Of a stretch of 64,000 bases of DNA, positions 34,350-44,882 are shown piece after piece. The DNA comes from Enchytraeus crypticus. Its lineage: Eukaryota > Annelida > Clitellata > Enchytraeida > Enchytraeidae. Below the pieces are notes generated by a model that saw nothing but the letters and a program-made list of their open reading frames with translations, was not told where the DNA came from and searched no databases. The stretch lies in the NCBI GenBank assembly GCA_905160935.1, contig CAJHZI010000547.1:3058501-3122500 (forward strand). The letters are read 5' to 3'. How positions within the stretch are numbered: the first letter of the stretch is position 1; the number at the start of each line of letters is the position of its first letter. The translations under genes and the position numbers were made by a program.

Positions 34350-35045
34350 TCTCGTCTTCTACCCAATATACCTCCACATCTTCTGCAAATATACCTCCTT
34401 ATATTATAACAAAAATACCTCCTCATCTAAGCATATATCCTTAAATTCTAGAAAAACTACGTCCTCAACTTCTAACAATATACCTCCACATCTGCTGCAA
34501 ATATACCTCCTTATATTATAGCAAAAATACGTCCTCATCTTCTAACAAAAATATCTCCACATCTTCAAGCAAATATACCTCCACATCTTCTGCAAATACA
34601 CATGCTATTCTTCAAGTGTATTCCCCGTGTAGTGGCCTGTACACTAACGAATAGACCAATAGTAAATTGCAATTGTCGTAAGAGGCGACTGAGAAAGAAC
34701 TGAGAAATGAGAAAACACCACCCAATCCATATTATTCCCAAGCTAGAGGCTACATTAAGGTGCTGATAAAGCATACCCTTTTTGTGAAGAGATTAACTCG
34801 TTAATCGATGAAGTGCTGTTTAATTAAGGAGCGTAAAATCAGCATGTAAGTATGAATATATACATTGGACCTGCAAATTGACAGAACACTACAGAGGAAG
34901 ATTCTTCAAACAAATATACCTCCTCATCTTTAATTAAATACAACAACACATCTTCAATCATATCTCCCCACACAAAGGCAAATATACCTCCACATCTTTA
35001 AGAAAATATACCTCATCATCTTAAACCCAATGATACATCCTTTTT
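34350..35045. repeat. ~22-bp minisatellite (AAATATACCTCCACATCTTC), split by an insertion
   Basis: Degenerate units run from 34350 to about 34620 and again from 34905 to 35045. A family R2 repeat sits between the two halves. Confidence 0.85.
34643..34902 (+). mobile_element. Short interspersed repeat, family R2, inserted in the minisatellite
   Basis: GTCGTAAGAGGCGACTGAGA, AAGCTAGAGGCTACATTAAG, TTTGTGAAGAGATTAACTCG, TTGGACCTGCAAATTGACAG, ACACTAC. Plus-strand copy of the repeats at 12224 and 15963. Confidence 0.75.
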
Positions 35046-35069
35046 CAGACAAATAAACTAGAGATGGGA

Positions 35070-35225
35070 ATCGAACCGAACCCGAACCGAACCCAAAAAT
35101 CTGGAATTTTGGCCGAACCGAACCGAACTCGAACCCAGACTCTGGACGAATCTGAACCGAACTCGAACCCAGACTCTGGCCGAACCCGAACTGAACTCGA
35201 ACCCTGACTTCGTCCGAACCGAACT
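35070..35225. repeat. CCGAAC-rich subterminal repeat, left
   Basis: GAACCGAACCCGAACCGAAC with CCCAGACTCTGG inserts; degenerate pentamer/hexamer units. Confidence 0.85.
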
Positions 35226-35847
35226 CTTGAAGGTTATGAGGAACCTCTCTCCTTCGCCCGCCTCAGGAGAAAGGAACACTTTTTTTGAAGCTATTTTTCA
35301 CAGGCTACATTAAAATATTATGGAAAATGGTTGACATTATGTAAAGATAGTAAAAACAATACAAATACATATAATAGTTTTGCGTTTACAAGTCTTACAG
35401 TATCTAACAGCATAAATTACGGTAAGACTGGTCACGATACAACTTTAAAATTAACAAAAGATAGAGTTACACAAATCACAGGTATTTCAGATACTTATCC
35501 GGTACGACTAAATATCTTACTACAAAAGATGACATAAAAAGCAATGTTAGTTTTTTTCTTAGCGTAATTAAAGCATAATGGCTCATACATCTTATATATA
35601 GCGATATTATACACACAAATAAATAATTCGGATTCTATAAGTTAATCGTAGGGAGTGGCGCGGAGGAAAATATTTTCTCCGACTCCATATCGTTCCTAAA
35701 AAAGCATCCTTTACCGCCTTCACCGCGGTAAGAGTTAAATTTTGAAGCCGTTCCTGCGGAGTCCCATAAATGCGTTTCCCGTTCCCGTCCTATGTGGGAT
35801 TTACTTCTCTATTTATTATATATAGTATTATATATATATATATGTAT

Positions 35848-36000
35848 GATAATAATAATAATAATAATAATAAAGGTTTAACGTCAGTTTCCTCATCCAG
35901 GGATGATGTCAGGGACGTCCCCAACAGCACACATCACTACAGATCAATTGACCCAGGCCAATCTGCAAAAAAAATGTGCTGAGGAGAAGTACGGTCCTAA
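35848..36000 (-). mobile_element. L2/CR1-type LINE 3' UTR fragment
   Basis: (AAT)n tail, then AAAGGTTTAACGTCAGTTTC, GATGATGTCAGGGACGTCCC, CAATCTGCAAAAAAAATGTG, CTGAGGAGAAGTACGGTCCT; collinear with 41672-41810 over about 145 bp. Confidence 0.8.
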
Positions 36001-36002
36001 AA

Positions 36003-36058
<56 letters not shown>

Positions 36059-36095
36059 TATATATATATATATATTAATAATAATATTTATAATA

Positions 36096-36158
<63 letters not shown>
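36000..36158. repeat. TA microsatellite
   Basis: Two TA runs with an ATAATAATAT interruption. Confidence 0.95.
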
Positions 36159-36202
36159 TTACGTAAAGAGTAAATAATATCGAAATCTTAAAGAATATTT
36201 AA

Positions 36203-36252
36203 GTTGTCCCGACCCTAATTAAACTGGGATTCAAGGGAGTTGATGGCGAAGG
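36203..36252 (+). mobile_element. LINE family D, 3' terminal fragment
   Basis: GTCCCGACCCTAATTAAACT, GGGATTCAAGGGAG: the inverse of the family D 3' end at 27600 and 55110. Confidence 0.55.
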
Positions 36253-37185
36253 AATATTTATTAAAATTTGGAATCAACGTCATATAATTAACCTCAACCC
36301 AACATGTCACATATAACTGTAATTTTAAGAATCTGCTCTAGCATAAAGTTAATATTGTAGCTACTTCAAATATTTTGTCACAACAATAAATCTGCAAATA
36401 AATGTGAGATTCATGCAATATGTAATTTATTAGCTCAGCAAAATGCTTCTAATTTAAAACAGTACAAACCTTTCTTATATCTGTAGCACCAGTTGTAGAT
36501 ATGCTTCGAAATTCCCTAGCCTGTAGGCTGCACATGTAGACTATTAAGTTGTTGGTAAAACTTTCTGGTAATTTATGTGAAAAGAGACATAAAATTCACA
36601 CTCAGATCACACAAATGACTAGAAATAAGCAGTGCTTAAATTATTGACAGTATTACCTAATATAAAGTACTATTAAGGACATTTTAAACAGGCATATAAC
36701 TATTTTTTATTTATGCTAACTCAACCTCTCAAACTTGTAAACAAAAGAAATTAATTAGAAAAACAAAAACAACACGAGATGATTAAAATGTGACTGTTTC
36801 GGCTTAATGCTAACCATTAGTTGCAATTTAGTTTAATTTAATTTAATTTCTCAAATTGTGAAATAAATTAATATGTGCTGCTGTTTGTGAAGAAATTATC
36901 TGATTTGAGTAAGGCTTAGAATAATTCAGATCTTACTGAATTTTTATTTATTAAGTGTCTAGATATACCTATGGCTCCTATGAATCCAAATTTCTTTATT
37001 ATTTTGTTAAGGTAGCAACAACAACAACAACAGATGCTGTTCCCAGAATTAATTTTGTTAGCGCACTCTGAGATTGTTTTTTTACCGCGACAGTAACTTA
37101 TTTTTCAGAACCGTGGTAAAATTGCTTTATCTCTGGACTGATTTTTAGGATTTTATAAAATAAACAGTTTTGAACTTTCTTTTTG

Positions 37186-37270
37186 CACACTGGCTTGGAT
37201 TTGTCCAGTACTGCTTAATGTTGTCACGGACGACAGTAGCACTCTAATTGGTGTCATTATTATTAATTTG
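37186..37270 (-). repeat. Interspersed repeat family R4
   Basis: GGCTTGGATTTGTCCAGTAC, TGTTGTCACGGACGACAGTA, GCACTCTAATTGGTGTCAT; close to the copy at 24122. Confidence 0.65.
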
Positions 37271-37310
37271 GTCAAATCATTTAAATTATTGATTATTAAT
37301 TATTGACGGC

Positions 37311-37505
37311 GGGATTTAGCGCACTTCGTTTAGTTGCTCGTCAATAATCGAGGAGTTAAGCCACATCTGCCTCGGGTAGTACCTTATGGGTGACCACCTC
37401 CACCTTTGAAGACCAAGTGGTGACAGCTTAGCAGAAAAATCCCAGGGTGATAGAAGGTTATTCTTAAGTCCGTGCCGGCTGCAATTGATTTGTCATCAAA
37501 AGGCA
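37311..37505 (+). mobile_element. 5S-rRNA-derived SINE (SINE3 type)
   Basis: GCTCGTCAATAATCGAGGAG, TTAAGCCACATCTGCCTCGG, GTAGTACCTTATGGGTGACC, ACC corresponds to the internal Pol III promoter of 5S rRNA (A-box around AGTTAAGC, intermediate element, C-box GGATGGGTGACC). The first half of 5S is only weakly kept. The downstream 90 bp (GAAGACCAAGTGGTGACAGC onward) is not 5S and ends in an AATAATAA tail, as in SINEs. It lies inside the 4.0-kb hAT-like element. Confidence 0.65.
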
Positions 37506-38483
37506 ACGATTAATAATAACCATGGAACTTCCTTTCCATGGCTATTATTCCAAGGAAAAGGGTCTTAAACAAGACTCTGAGCTTTCAAGCATTACATCTT
37601 ATCGAGAGCAAAAGATATAAGAAGGTATACAGAATTCGTGCGTGTAAGTGCTAAAAATGTATGTGCTCTAGCCATATTTTCTCATGTAGATCTCACCTTT
37701 GTCAAATGAAACAAACTTATTCACTAGAATTGTTTTTGGATGGTAACGCTGTGCCAAGATGGATGCTATAAAGAAATAAATAAATAAATAAATTGCAGCA
37801 ATTACAAGTAATGTAATTAAGTCAAAAGAACAGATTTTTCGCTGTCTAAGATAGCCAAGACCTTGGAATAATACATAATATTTTAAACCTCAAGCATCTA
37901 CAATAATAATAATTATTATTATTTATAAAACCTCGGGTTCTTTACACCCGAGTTAAAAAATATAGAAAATAATAATAACAATAATAATCAGTTAATTAAT
38001 AATAGTTATACTACGAAACGTTTTATGAAACATTTTTCCGAGTTTATGTAAGAATTACTAGTTTAGTCATTAAACTAGATAGTAAGCGCTCATTTGGCCA
38101 ATCGATACGTGTTTTTGCTATCTATCAATATTGGTGCAAATGTTTGCTTATTGAACAACTCAATTCACAATTTCATATGGAATATTATTTTGATAAACAC
38201 CCGTATGGAAATTACCACTGAAGTTACAAGATTAAGAGCAGGGCTGCTGGTTAGTACTGTTTCATTATCTTATATTTGTAAATTTCTTTAATAGAGTCGA
38301 AACCAAGACAAAAGTCAAGATCTTTGTCTCGACCCCATATGCTGTATTGCATTCAAATTTATTATTAAGCTTATAAAAAGGCCATTTCGTAGATTGGCAG
38401 GATATGTTAAGTAGACTCGACATGGACACATGGACTCAAATTCCAAGTATTTGTCCTCAATTTCACAAGAAAAAAAGTAAAGC

Positions 38484-38592
38484 TACTGTTAACGTTAGTT
38501 AAGCTTACTCGAAAGCGATGTCAGTGACGTGCGAGCCCAGGATTTGAATCATGCACATACTGATCCACGTTCGAATATAAGCTGAATATGTA
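38484..38592 (-). mobile_element. tRNA-derived SINE, family A, 5' part lost
   Basis: GTTAACGTTAGTTAAGCTTA, CTCGAAAGCGATGTCAGTGA, GAGCCCAGGATTTGAATCAT, ATACTGATCCACG: inverted family A copy that decays before the A-box. Confidence 0.75.
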
Positions 38593-38861
38593 TTTCATGA
38601 ACCTTTGGCTTAGAATATTTTAAGAAATGCACAGGAATAAAGACTACCTTTCCTTTTTCATTTCCATATATTTACTCAGGGGCAAAATGTGGCAGTTACC
38701 AGGACTTCATGTATTGTTTTTAAGTACATTTATCAAATCCATTTTAGACACGTTTATCTTAATCATGTTTATTACAACTTTACAGATAATGTGAAAGAAT
38801 TGCAGCATTATCCGAATCTAATCATTCCGAACTCGAATTGAACTCTTGTGAGATGGAAAGC

Positions 38862-39030
38862 AAGCCGAAACCGAACCGAACTCTCAAATTGCCAACTGCT
38901 AACCGAACCCGAACCGAACTTTCATTTTCAACAAACCGAACCGAACCGAACTCTCAAATTGCCAACTGCTAACCGAACCCGAACCGAATCGAACTTTCAT
39001 TTTCACCGAACCGAACCGAACCTGACTCTG
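38862..39030. repeat. CCGAAC-rich subterminal repeat, right
   Basis: A unit of about 67 bp (CCGAACTCTCAAATTGCCAA ... CTTTCATTTTCA) occurs twice and a third time partly, embedded in CCGAAC hexamers. Confidence 0.85.
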
Positions 39031-39094
39031 GAAATTCATAAAATCCCATCTCTAAAATAAACCTCACACCGGGGCTAAAAGGTCCCTCATGTAA

Positions 39095-39245
39095 CCTCTT
39101 AAAGCCCCACCTCTTCAATCCCCCCCTCTTCAAGCCCCACTTCTTCAAGCCCCACCTCTTCAAGCCCCCCCTCTTCAAGCCCACCTCTTCAAGCCCACCT
39201 CTTTAAGCCCCACCTCTTCAAGCCCCACCTCTTCAAGCCCCACAG
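39095..39245. repeat. 15-bp minisatellite (AAGCCCCACCTCTTC)n
   Basis: About ten units, starting 33 bp from the target duplication of the hAT-like element. Confidence 0.95.
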
Positions 39246-39692
39246 GCACGTTTGATTGCATCTCGGCAAACGTTCACATTAAATATTTACACTATAGCAA
39301 ATAGTGTACCGCTCCTCACCCGGAAATCATCCAAGTACAATTTTCAAACATATTTAAAGAAATACAACTGAAAAAGAAAATTGTGCTTAATAACGATGCG
39401 ACGATAGTTGTTATGCTCCCGGTTATCAGAAGGACGATACTTCGAAACTATGCCGGACTAACTCTGTCAATAAAATCAACTGTGCTAGGAAAATGGACGT
39501 TTTGATAAATTATGTGATAGTAATTATTTGTTTTCATTATTCGTGTAATTTAATACGAAATATTACTCCCATGCAGTTAAGTTGCCCTATTAAGATTCGA
39601 AGATCTACATAGTTTAATAGATCTTTTTGAATTTTCAAATAGCTAAGAGTGTAATTGCGTTATATAACATCGTGGAATTTTAAATAACTACT

Positions 39693-39866
39693 TCTGAGGC
39701 CCTGGGATCTATTCCCAGTAGACTGATCAGATAGTAAAATCTCGGATATCCACAGGACTGGCAACTTGAATAACTGACTAAACTGCCCAATAGTACAACA
39801 TAATGTTTTAGATGTGATAGATTTCATCACAGATGTTCATTTCACTATAGCGTTTGTGAACTTTAA
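39693..39866 (+). mobile_element. tRNA-derived SINE, family C
   Basis: CTTCTGAGGCCCTGGGATCT, ATTCCCAGTAGACTGATCAG, GTAAAATCTCGGATATCCAC, AGGACTGGC, AATAACTGACTAAACTGCCC, GATGTGATAGATTTCATCAC. B-box is GGGATCTATTCCC. Confidence 0.7.
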
Positions 39867-40284
39867 CTTTAATTAAATATTTTTTCCTTTCATCCTATGA
39901 TTAATTAAAATCGCTCTTAAGATTCAAGGTGTACCTAGCAAGAATTTAAGAAGAACCTTCCAACGCCTTTGCGCTTAAGTATTCTAGACTGATATGGGGT
40001 TTGAGTTCTAGATCTTAAGTTCAGCGCAAGCTTTACCAAATGTTCTACATCATATCTCCATTAATGCAATAAAATAATGTATTATTCATTTATATAATAT
40101 ATTTCATTTAGTATTAATTCGTTATTTAATAAATTAAAACATTTTAGGCTGCAATAATATGCATAATACGCTAAAAATAGAAAATATTATAAGTTAATAA
40201 TACACAATAATTATTATTCAGTAACCGCATAAAACACTGGAAATGTTAGATATATTGGCGCCTGTTTGTGTAGTGTCTGCAATT

Positions 40285-40372
40285 GACGTCCCTGACATTG
40301 CCTTACGGCGAGGAACCGGACGTTAAATTCTTATTAATTGTTTGATTGATTGATCACAAAGAAATAAATTAC
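40285..40372 (+). mobile_element. L2-like LINE 3' end, second subfamily
   Basis: GACGTCCCTGACATTGCCTT, ACGGCGAGGAACCGGACGTT, AAATTC, then an ATTG-rich tail (TTGATTGATTGAT). Confidence 0.75.
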
Positions 40373-40734
40373 TACCGCAATTAATTATATTGAAGCTGTA
40401 GCGCCAAGACAAGGGCAACAGAGGTCAGAGACAGAAAACTGAATAGAACCCGTTAATAAAGCACAGGACTAATTTTCTCAGCAAAAATCACGAAAAGTTT
40501 CGCCATCGCGAAATAATTTCAGCAATTAATAGTGTATATTGAGGTACAAACCGATAGAATAAAATTAAGAAGCTTCGATGACGCCATTCGTCAACGCTAT
40601 TTTACTGAACTGATTGATTATTTCAGAAACTGATTGCGATTGTAAAAGTTAGCGATGGTTTTGGATATTTGGATAATTTTCATATGTTGTTAGATGATTT
40701 CACGAATCGTTAAACGTGTAAAAGTAAAATAGAC

Positions 40735-41100
40735 GTAACTAAATGAATTAATAATATGAAAATAATTAAATGAATAAGTAATATGAAAATATTTAATTGG
40801 ATAAGTAGTGAAAGCAATTAAAGGATATAGTTAAATCAAAATAATTAAATGAGCTAGTAATATGAAAGTAATTAAATGAATTGGTGATATGAAAGAAGGT
40901 AAATGAATATGTATGGAAAATAATTAAATGAATTATTAAAATGAAAGAAATTAAACGAATTAGTAATACGAAAGTAGTTAAATAAATTACTAATATGAAA
41001 GTAGATAAATGACTATGCCAGGAAAGAAGTTAAATGAATTAGTGATAAGGAAGTAGATAAATGAAGTAGTAATATGAAAGTAGATAAATAAATATAGCTG
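40735..41100. repeat. Degenerate ~27-bp minisatellite
   Basis: Units of AATTAAATGAATTAGTAATA plus TGAAAGT, about 13 copies with variants. Confidence 0.9.
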
Positions 41101-41669
41101 GTGAATGCATACACAATATCTAGTAAACATGTTTGACATAATTCAAGGCTACTCAGCGATTACAAGCAACCAATTAATAATATTGTATCTTTGGTTAATA
41201 TTTTTGTCTTTGCTTGTTTGCAAGTGTAAAAGTATCTCCGTGTCTTTTATATGTATATTAGTTTATCTCTCTTTTAGTGCACTGCCTACTGGCAGGTTCA
41301 TGGTATATAACGCCTCCACTCTTCTCTGTCTTCCGCCTTCCTCTTCATTTCCACATATTAGTGGGTCTTTAAATCATATAACATACCTAATCTCGGCCTG
41401 CCCATGCTTCTTTTTCCTTTCAATCTACCTTCTATGACCTCTTGTAATAGACCTTCCCCCTTAGGATGTGTCCTATCTCTTCTTCCTATTTCTTAATACA
41501 TTTATCAACTGTCTATCTGTTCCAACTCTTTCCAGAACTTCCTCACTTGTAGCCTTTTGAGTCCAACTAATCCTCTCCATCTCCATTCTTCTCAAAATCC
41601 ACATTTCCAATGCCTCCAGTTTCCTAATATCTTCCTTCCTTAAGGTCCACGTTTCACAACCATACAATA

Positions 41670-44451
41670 AATAATAATAAAGATTTAACGTCCGTTTCCT
41701 CATACAAGGATGACGTCAGGGACGTCCCCCCATCACGTCACAACAAATCGATTCATCCCAAACGATCTGAAAAAACACGTGCTGAAGAGAAATAAAAGAT
41801 CCTAAACAGTGCCGGTCCGGTGATCAAAAAAACAGTCGGGCAAGATGAAATAAAATCTATGGTGGGAAGAGATGTGTTTTCAACTTACAACGGAAAGTGG
41901 AAGTAGTAGAACAAGAGCGAAGATCAGGAGGCAGAGAGTTCCAAACAGTAGGAGCGGAGAAAGAAAATGAACGTCTACCTACCGAAGTGAGAATATTAGG
42001 AATTTTGAGCAGTTTGGTATCAGAAGAACGAAGCTTACGAGAAGGTTGGTATTGGATTAGGAGATCAGAAAGGTAGGAAGGTTTATCAAAAAGGAGTGTT
42101 TTGAAAGTTAAAAGAGCAATTTTATACTTAATTCTTTGAACTACAGGAAGCCAATGAAGGTTATTAAGCAGGGAACTAGAGATGGCCTGAAGCCTCGAGG
42201 ATCGACAGACAACACGTGCTAGAGTATTCTGAACGCGTTGCAAACGCATGAGAGAAGAAGAAGGTAAACCATATAGCAATGAATTGCAGTAATCATTTTT
42301 AGAATGAACTATTGAGTTGGCAAGAATTATGGATGAATTTTTATCAAGAGATGACCGTATCTGTCTGATTTGACGAATCTGGAAGAAAGATGAACGACAG
42401 ACAGTTGAGATACGAGATTTAAAATCAAGATTTTCATCAAACATGACACCAGAGTTTTTAGCCTTGGGAGTAGGAGTGAGAGCAAGATTTTGAAAATAGA
42501 TGGAGGAATTGGCAATTTTGGTTCTTTGCTGGTGAGTGCCGATTAAAATATATTCCGTTTTAGAGGGGTTGACAGAGAGACGATTACTGCAAAACCATGA
42601 ATACACTTTGTCAAGAACAGATGAAAGGTGTTGCAATTTCAAGTCAGAATCTGAGCTTGAAAATGAGATGTACAGCTGAGTATCATCAGCATAGAAATGA
42701 AATTTTATTGAAGCATTGTCTAAAACATAACTGAGTGGGGTAGTGTAGAGAGAAAAAAGTAAAGGTCCAAGTACAGATCCTTGGGGCACACCACGAAGAA
42801 GAGGTAGTTCAGGGGAGCGTTCATTGTCTATAATAAGAGATTGAGTGCGACCAGAAAGATAGGAGGAGATCAGAGAGAAAGCGGAATCAGAGATACCAAA
42901 GCACGTTTTAAGTCTACTGGTAAGAATGTTATGATCGATGGTGTCGAAGGCAGCCGAAAGATCAAGTAGTACAAGGGCTGATACCTTTTGAGAGTTTAAG
43001 GCTAAGCAAAGTTCATTATGAATGCTGAGTAAGGCAGTTTCAGTGGAGTGAAGCTTTCGATATGCAGATTGGAAACAAGATAGAGAAGGAAAAGATTCAA
43101 GATGGCGACATAAGCGAGTGTAGATTATTTTTTCCAAGATTTTGAAAATGAAATTTAAGTTGGAAATGGGACGATAGCTAGAAAGATCATCTTTAATAAG
43201 TGATTGCTTTTTAAGCAGAGGTGAAACAACAGCATTTTTAAAAGTAGATGGAAAAATTCCTTCAGAAAGTGAAAGATTGACCAGATGGGTAATTGGAGGT
43301 AGGAGGGTATCAATGCAAGATTTAAGTAGTTTGGTTGGAATGGCATCTAGCGAGCAAGAGGAGTCGGTAGAGCAGAGTATTAGATGACGGATTTCTTCAA
43401 GAGAAGCACGTTTAAAATTTAACAGCAGAGGAGGATTTGGCGTAGACGGATATGAAATAGTCTCAGGACAGGAAGGAATAGAAGAACAGAGTCTGGTAAT
43501 TTTGTCATCAAAGAAATTAAGAAAATTGCTGGCAAGAGTTGACGGAGAATTGGAATTTGGAAGAGACTTAGGGATAGTGCGACGAAGCAGTGAATCAAGG
43601 GTTCCCCAAAGTTTTTTGGGGCAGTTTTGATTCTGCAAGATCAAGTTCTTAAAGTAAGAACTCTTGGCGGAGGAGATCATATGATCAACTAACTTACGTT
43701 GTTTAACGTAGTTAGCCTTGATCGTGGGGATTTGAATTTCAGGAGGATTTTTCTTATCTCTCCTATATTTTGATTCTAGTTTGGAACGCAAGGATTTTTG
43801 TACGAGAATTTCATCAGAAATAAAAGGTTTCCTCGGGTTGGAGCGACAAGAAATAGTTAAGAGAGGAGCGTGCTTGTCTAATAAAGACGAAAGCACAGAG
43901 TGAAATTGTTGTGTAAAATTAGCAACAGTTGAAGTTGGACTGGAATATAATGAAGAAGCCAAAATATCGGCAGAAAATGAAGAAATATTAATGGAGGAGA
44001 GTTTACGATAGCTTTTAATAGTTCTAGTAGAAAAGGAGTTAATGACCACAGGCAATTTGCAGAAAATTGCACTGTGATCAGACAATGATAACTCTGAGAC
44101 TCCCAAGTCAATCAACTTAGTTATGTCATGGGTAATTAACAGATCAAGGATGTGACCAGAGGTATGGGTAGGAGAAGAAATATGCTGCTTCAGGCCAAAA
44201 GACTCGAGTATAGTAGAAAGAGCTGAAGAATAGTGATCGATATGTGAGTCAATATGTATATTGAAATCACCCATAATGATAAGATCAGACGGTAAAGAGG
44301 CAATATAATCAAGAAGTGATGAGAAGTCCGAAAGGCAGTCAGACTTGGACAAGCAAGGAGGTCTATATACAGTTAGAAAGAGATATGATTTAGAGGCACA
44401 AGTAAGCCTAAGCAACATGTGCTCAAAAGATGGAAAAGATAAGCTTTAAAT
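41670..44451 (-). mobile_element. L2/CR1-type LINE, 5'-truncated, coding frame unbroken
   Basis: Non-LTR retrotransposon of about 2.78 kb with a 3' UTR of some 185 bp and an (ATT)-type tail. It begins inside the endonuclease domain, so the 5' end is missing. A short TAAAT repeat borders both sides (41668-41672 and 44447-44451) and may be the target duplication. 3' UTR pieces of the same family are at 3950, 31226 and 35848. Confidence 0.9.
41857..44418 (-). CDS. L2/CR1-type LINE ORF2: partial endonuclease plus reverse transcriptase
   Basis: 853 codons without a stop. The endonuclease (AP-type) part is partial: VYRPP at 17-21, GDFNIH at 50-55, LDLLI at 91-95, SLSDHSA at 111-117; its first third is lost and in-frame codons upstream of the ATG (SFPSFEH) belong to it. 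RT: DAIPTKLLK at 358-366, SSYRPISNL at 413-421, LLDLSAAFDTIDH at 484-496 (motif A), GVPQGSVLGPLLF at 543-555, FHFYADDTQLYI at 573-584 with the catalytic YADD intact. C-terminal HWLPV at 755-759 and APTVWNSLP at 822-830. Both motifs needed for RT are present; without a complete endonuclease the copy cannot jump alone. The lack of stops suggests a fairly recent insertion. Confidence 0.93.
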   Translation of the reverse strand: MLLRLTCASKSYLFLTVYRPPCLSKSDCLSDFSSLLDYIASLPSDLIIMGDFNIHIDSHIDHYSSALSTILESFGLKQHISSPTHTSGHILDLLITHDITKLIDLGVSELSLSDHSAIFCKLPVVINSFSTRTIKSYRKLSSINISSFSADILASSLYSSPTSTVANFTQQFHSVLSSLLDKHAPLLTISCRSNPRKPFISDEILVQKSLRSKLESKYRRDKKNPPEIQIPTIKANYVKQRKLVDHMISSAKSSYFKNLILQNQNCPKKLWGTLDSLLRRTIPKSLPNSNSPSTLASNFLNFFDDKITRLCSSIPSCPETISYPSTPNPPLLLNFKRASLEEIRHLILCSTDSSCSLDAIPTKLLKSCIDTLLPPITHLVNLSLSEGIFPSTFKNAVVSPLLKKQSLIKDDLSSYRPISNLNFIFKILEKIIYTRLCRHLESFPSLSCFQSAYRKLHSTETALLSIHNELCLALNSQKVSALVLLDLSAAFDTIDHNILTSRLKTCFGISDSAFSLISSYLSGRTQSLIIDNERSPELPLLRGVPQGSVLGPLLFSLYTTPLSYVLDNASIKFHFYADDTQLYISFSSSDSDLKLQHLSSVLDKVYSWFCSNRLSVNPSKTEYILIGTHQQRTKIANSSIYFQNLALTPTPKAKNSGVMFDENLDFKSRISTVCRSSFFQIRQIRQIRSSLDKNSSIILANSIVHSKNDYCNSLLYGLPSSSLMRLQRVQNTLARVVCRSSRLQAISSSLLNNLHWLPVVQRIKYKIALLTFKTLLFDKPSYLSDLLIQYQPSRKLRSSDTKLLKIPNILTSVGRRSFSFSAPTVWNSLPPDLRSCSTTSTFRCKLKTHLFPP

Positions 44452-44769
44452 GGCGTGGTCCAAACCAAAATTTTCCCTATAGATGCTTACATTTTTCAGA
44501 TTTTCTTATCGGATTTATTTTTAACATGCTTACATTACTGTTATCAATTAAATTGTGGTAAAAGAACTATATGCGTTTAGACCGACACAAATACGCATTC
44601 TAGCTTTTTCCCAGACACCATGACAAAGTTACGAAATATAGCATTACATATTTCCTGCTAGGATCAAGAAATTTACTAGCCGATGCAGTGCTTTATTTTA
44701 AATATAATGTAAGACTAAAAGTAAAATATACATTTAGGATCTGCCATTAGACCGAAAACTAGAAAGAGA

Positions 44770-44838
44770 GGAAGCCTGAACGTGTTTTACGAATAGAGAG
44801 TTATAAGTGAGAGAGAAAGAAAGACAGAGAGAGACTGA

Positions 44839-44880
<42 letters not shown>

Positions 44881-44882
44881 TA
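44770..44882. repeat. GA-rich microsatellite
   Basis: GAGAGAGA runs with AAAGAAAG interruptions. Confidence 0.9.

Larger units (their letters stand above)
35059..39054. mobile_element. hAT-like DNA element, 4.0 kb, 11-bp TIRs and 8-bp target duplication
   Basis: Ends TAGAGATGGGA (35059-35069) and TCCCATCTCTA (39044-39054) are perfect inverted repeats. They are directly flanked by the identical 8-mer AAATAAAC (35051-35058 and 39055-39062). Just inside each end lies a block rich in CCGAAC (35070-35225 and 38865-39020), on the same strand in both. No transposase frame is recognisable; the interior holds other insertions (LINE tails, a 5S-type SINE, a family A SINE, TA runs). The 8-bp duplication and TAGAGATGGG-type end point to hAT. 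Probably non-autonomous or heavily decayed. Confidence 0.85.
41268..44482 (-). mobile_element. RTE-type LINE 3' fragment split by a later L2 insertion
   Basis: The RTE 3' end (41268-41669, including the LLYGCETWTLRKEDIRKLEA coding block, then SWTQKATSEEVLERVGTDRQ) stops at CATACAATA. The rest of the same sequence resumes at about 44452 (GCGTGGTCCAAACCAAAATT) beyond the L2 element, matching the uninterrupted order at 46293-46345. RTE copy is 5'-truncated near 44482. Confidence 0.85.

Noticed and set aside
41105-41437. 110-codon plus-strand frame with a hydrophobic start
   Set aside because: Half lies antisense to the RTE 3' end; the rest is AT-rich without support.
42327-44111. Minus-strand frames of 62-77 codons inside the LINE
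   Set aside because: Out-of-frame shadows of the 853-codon frame.
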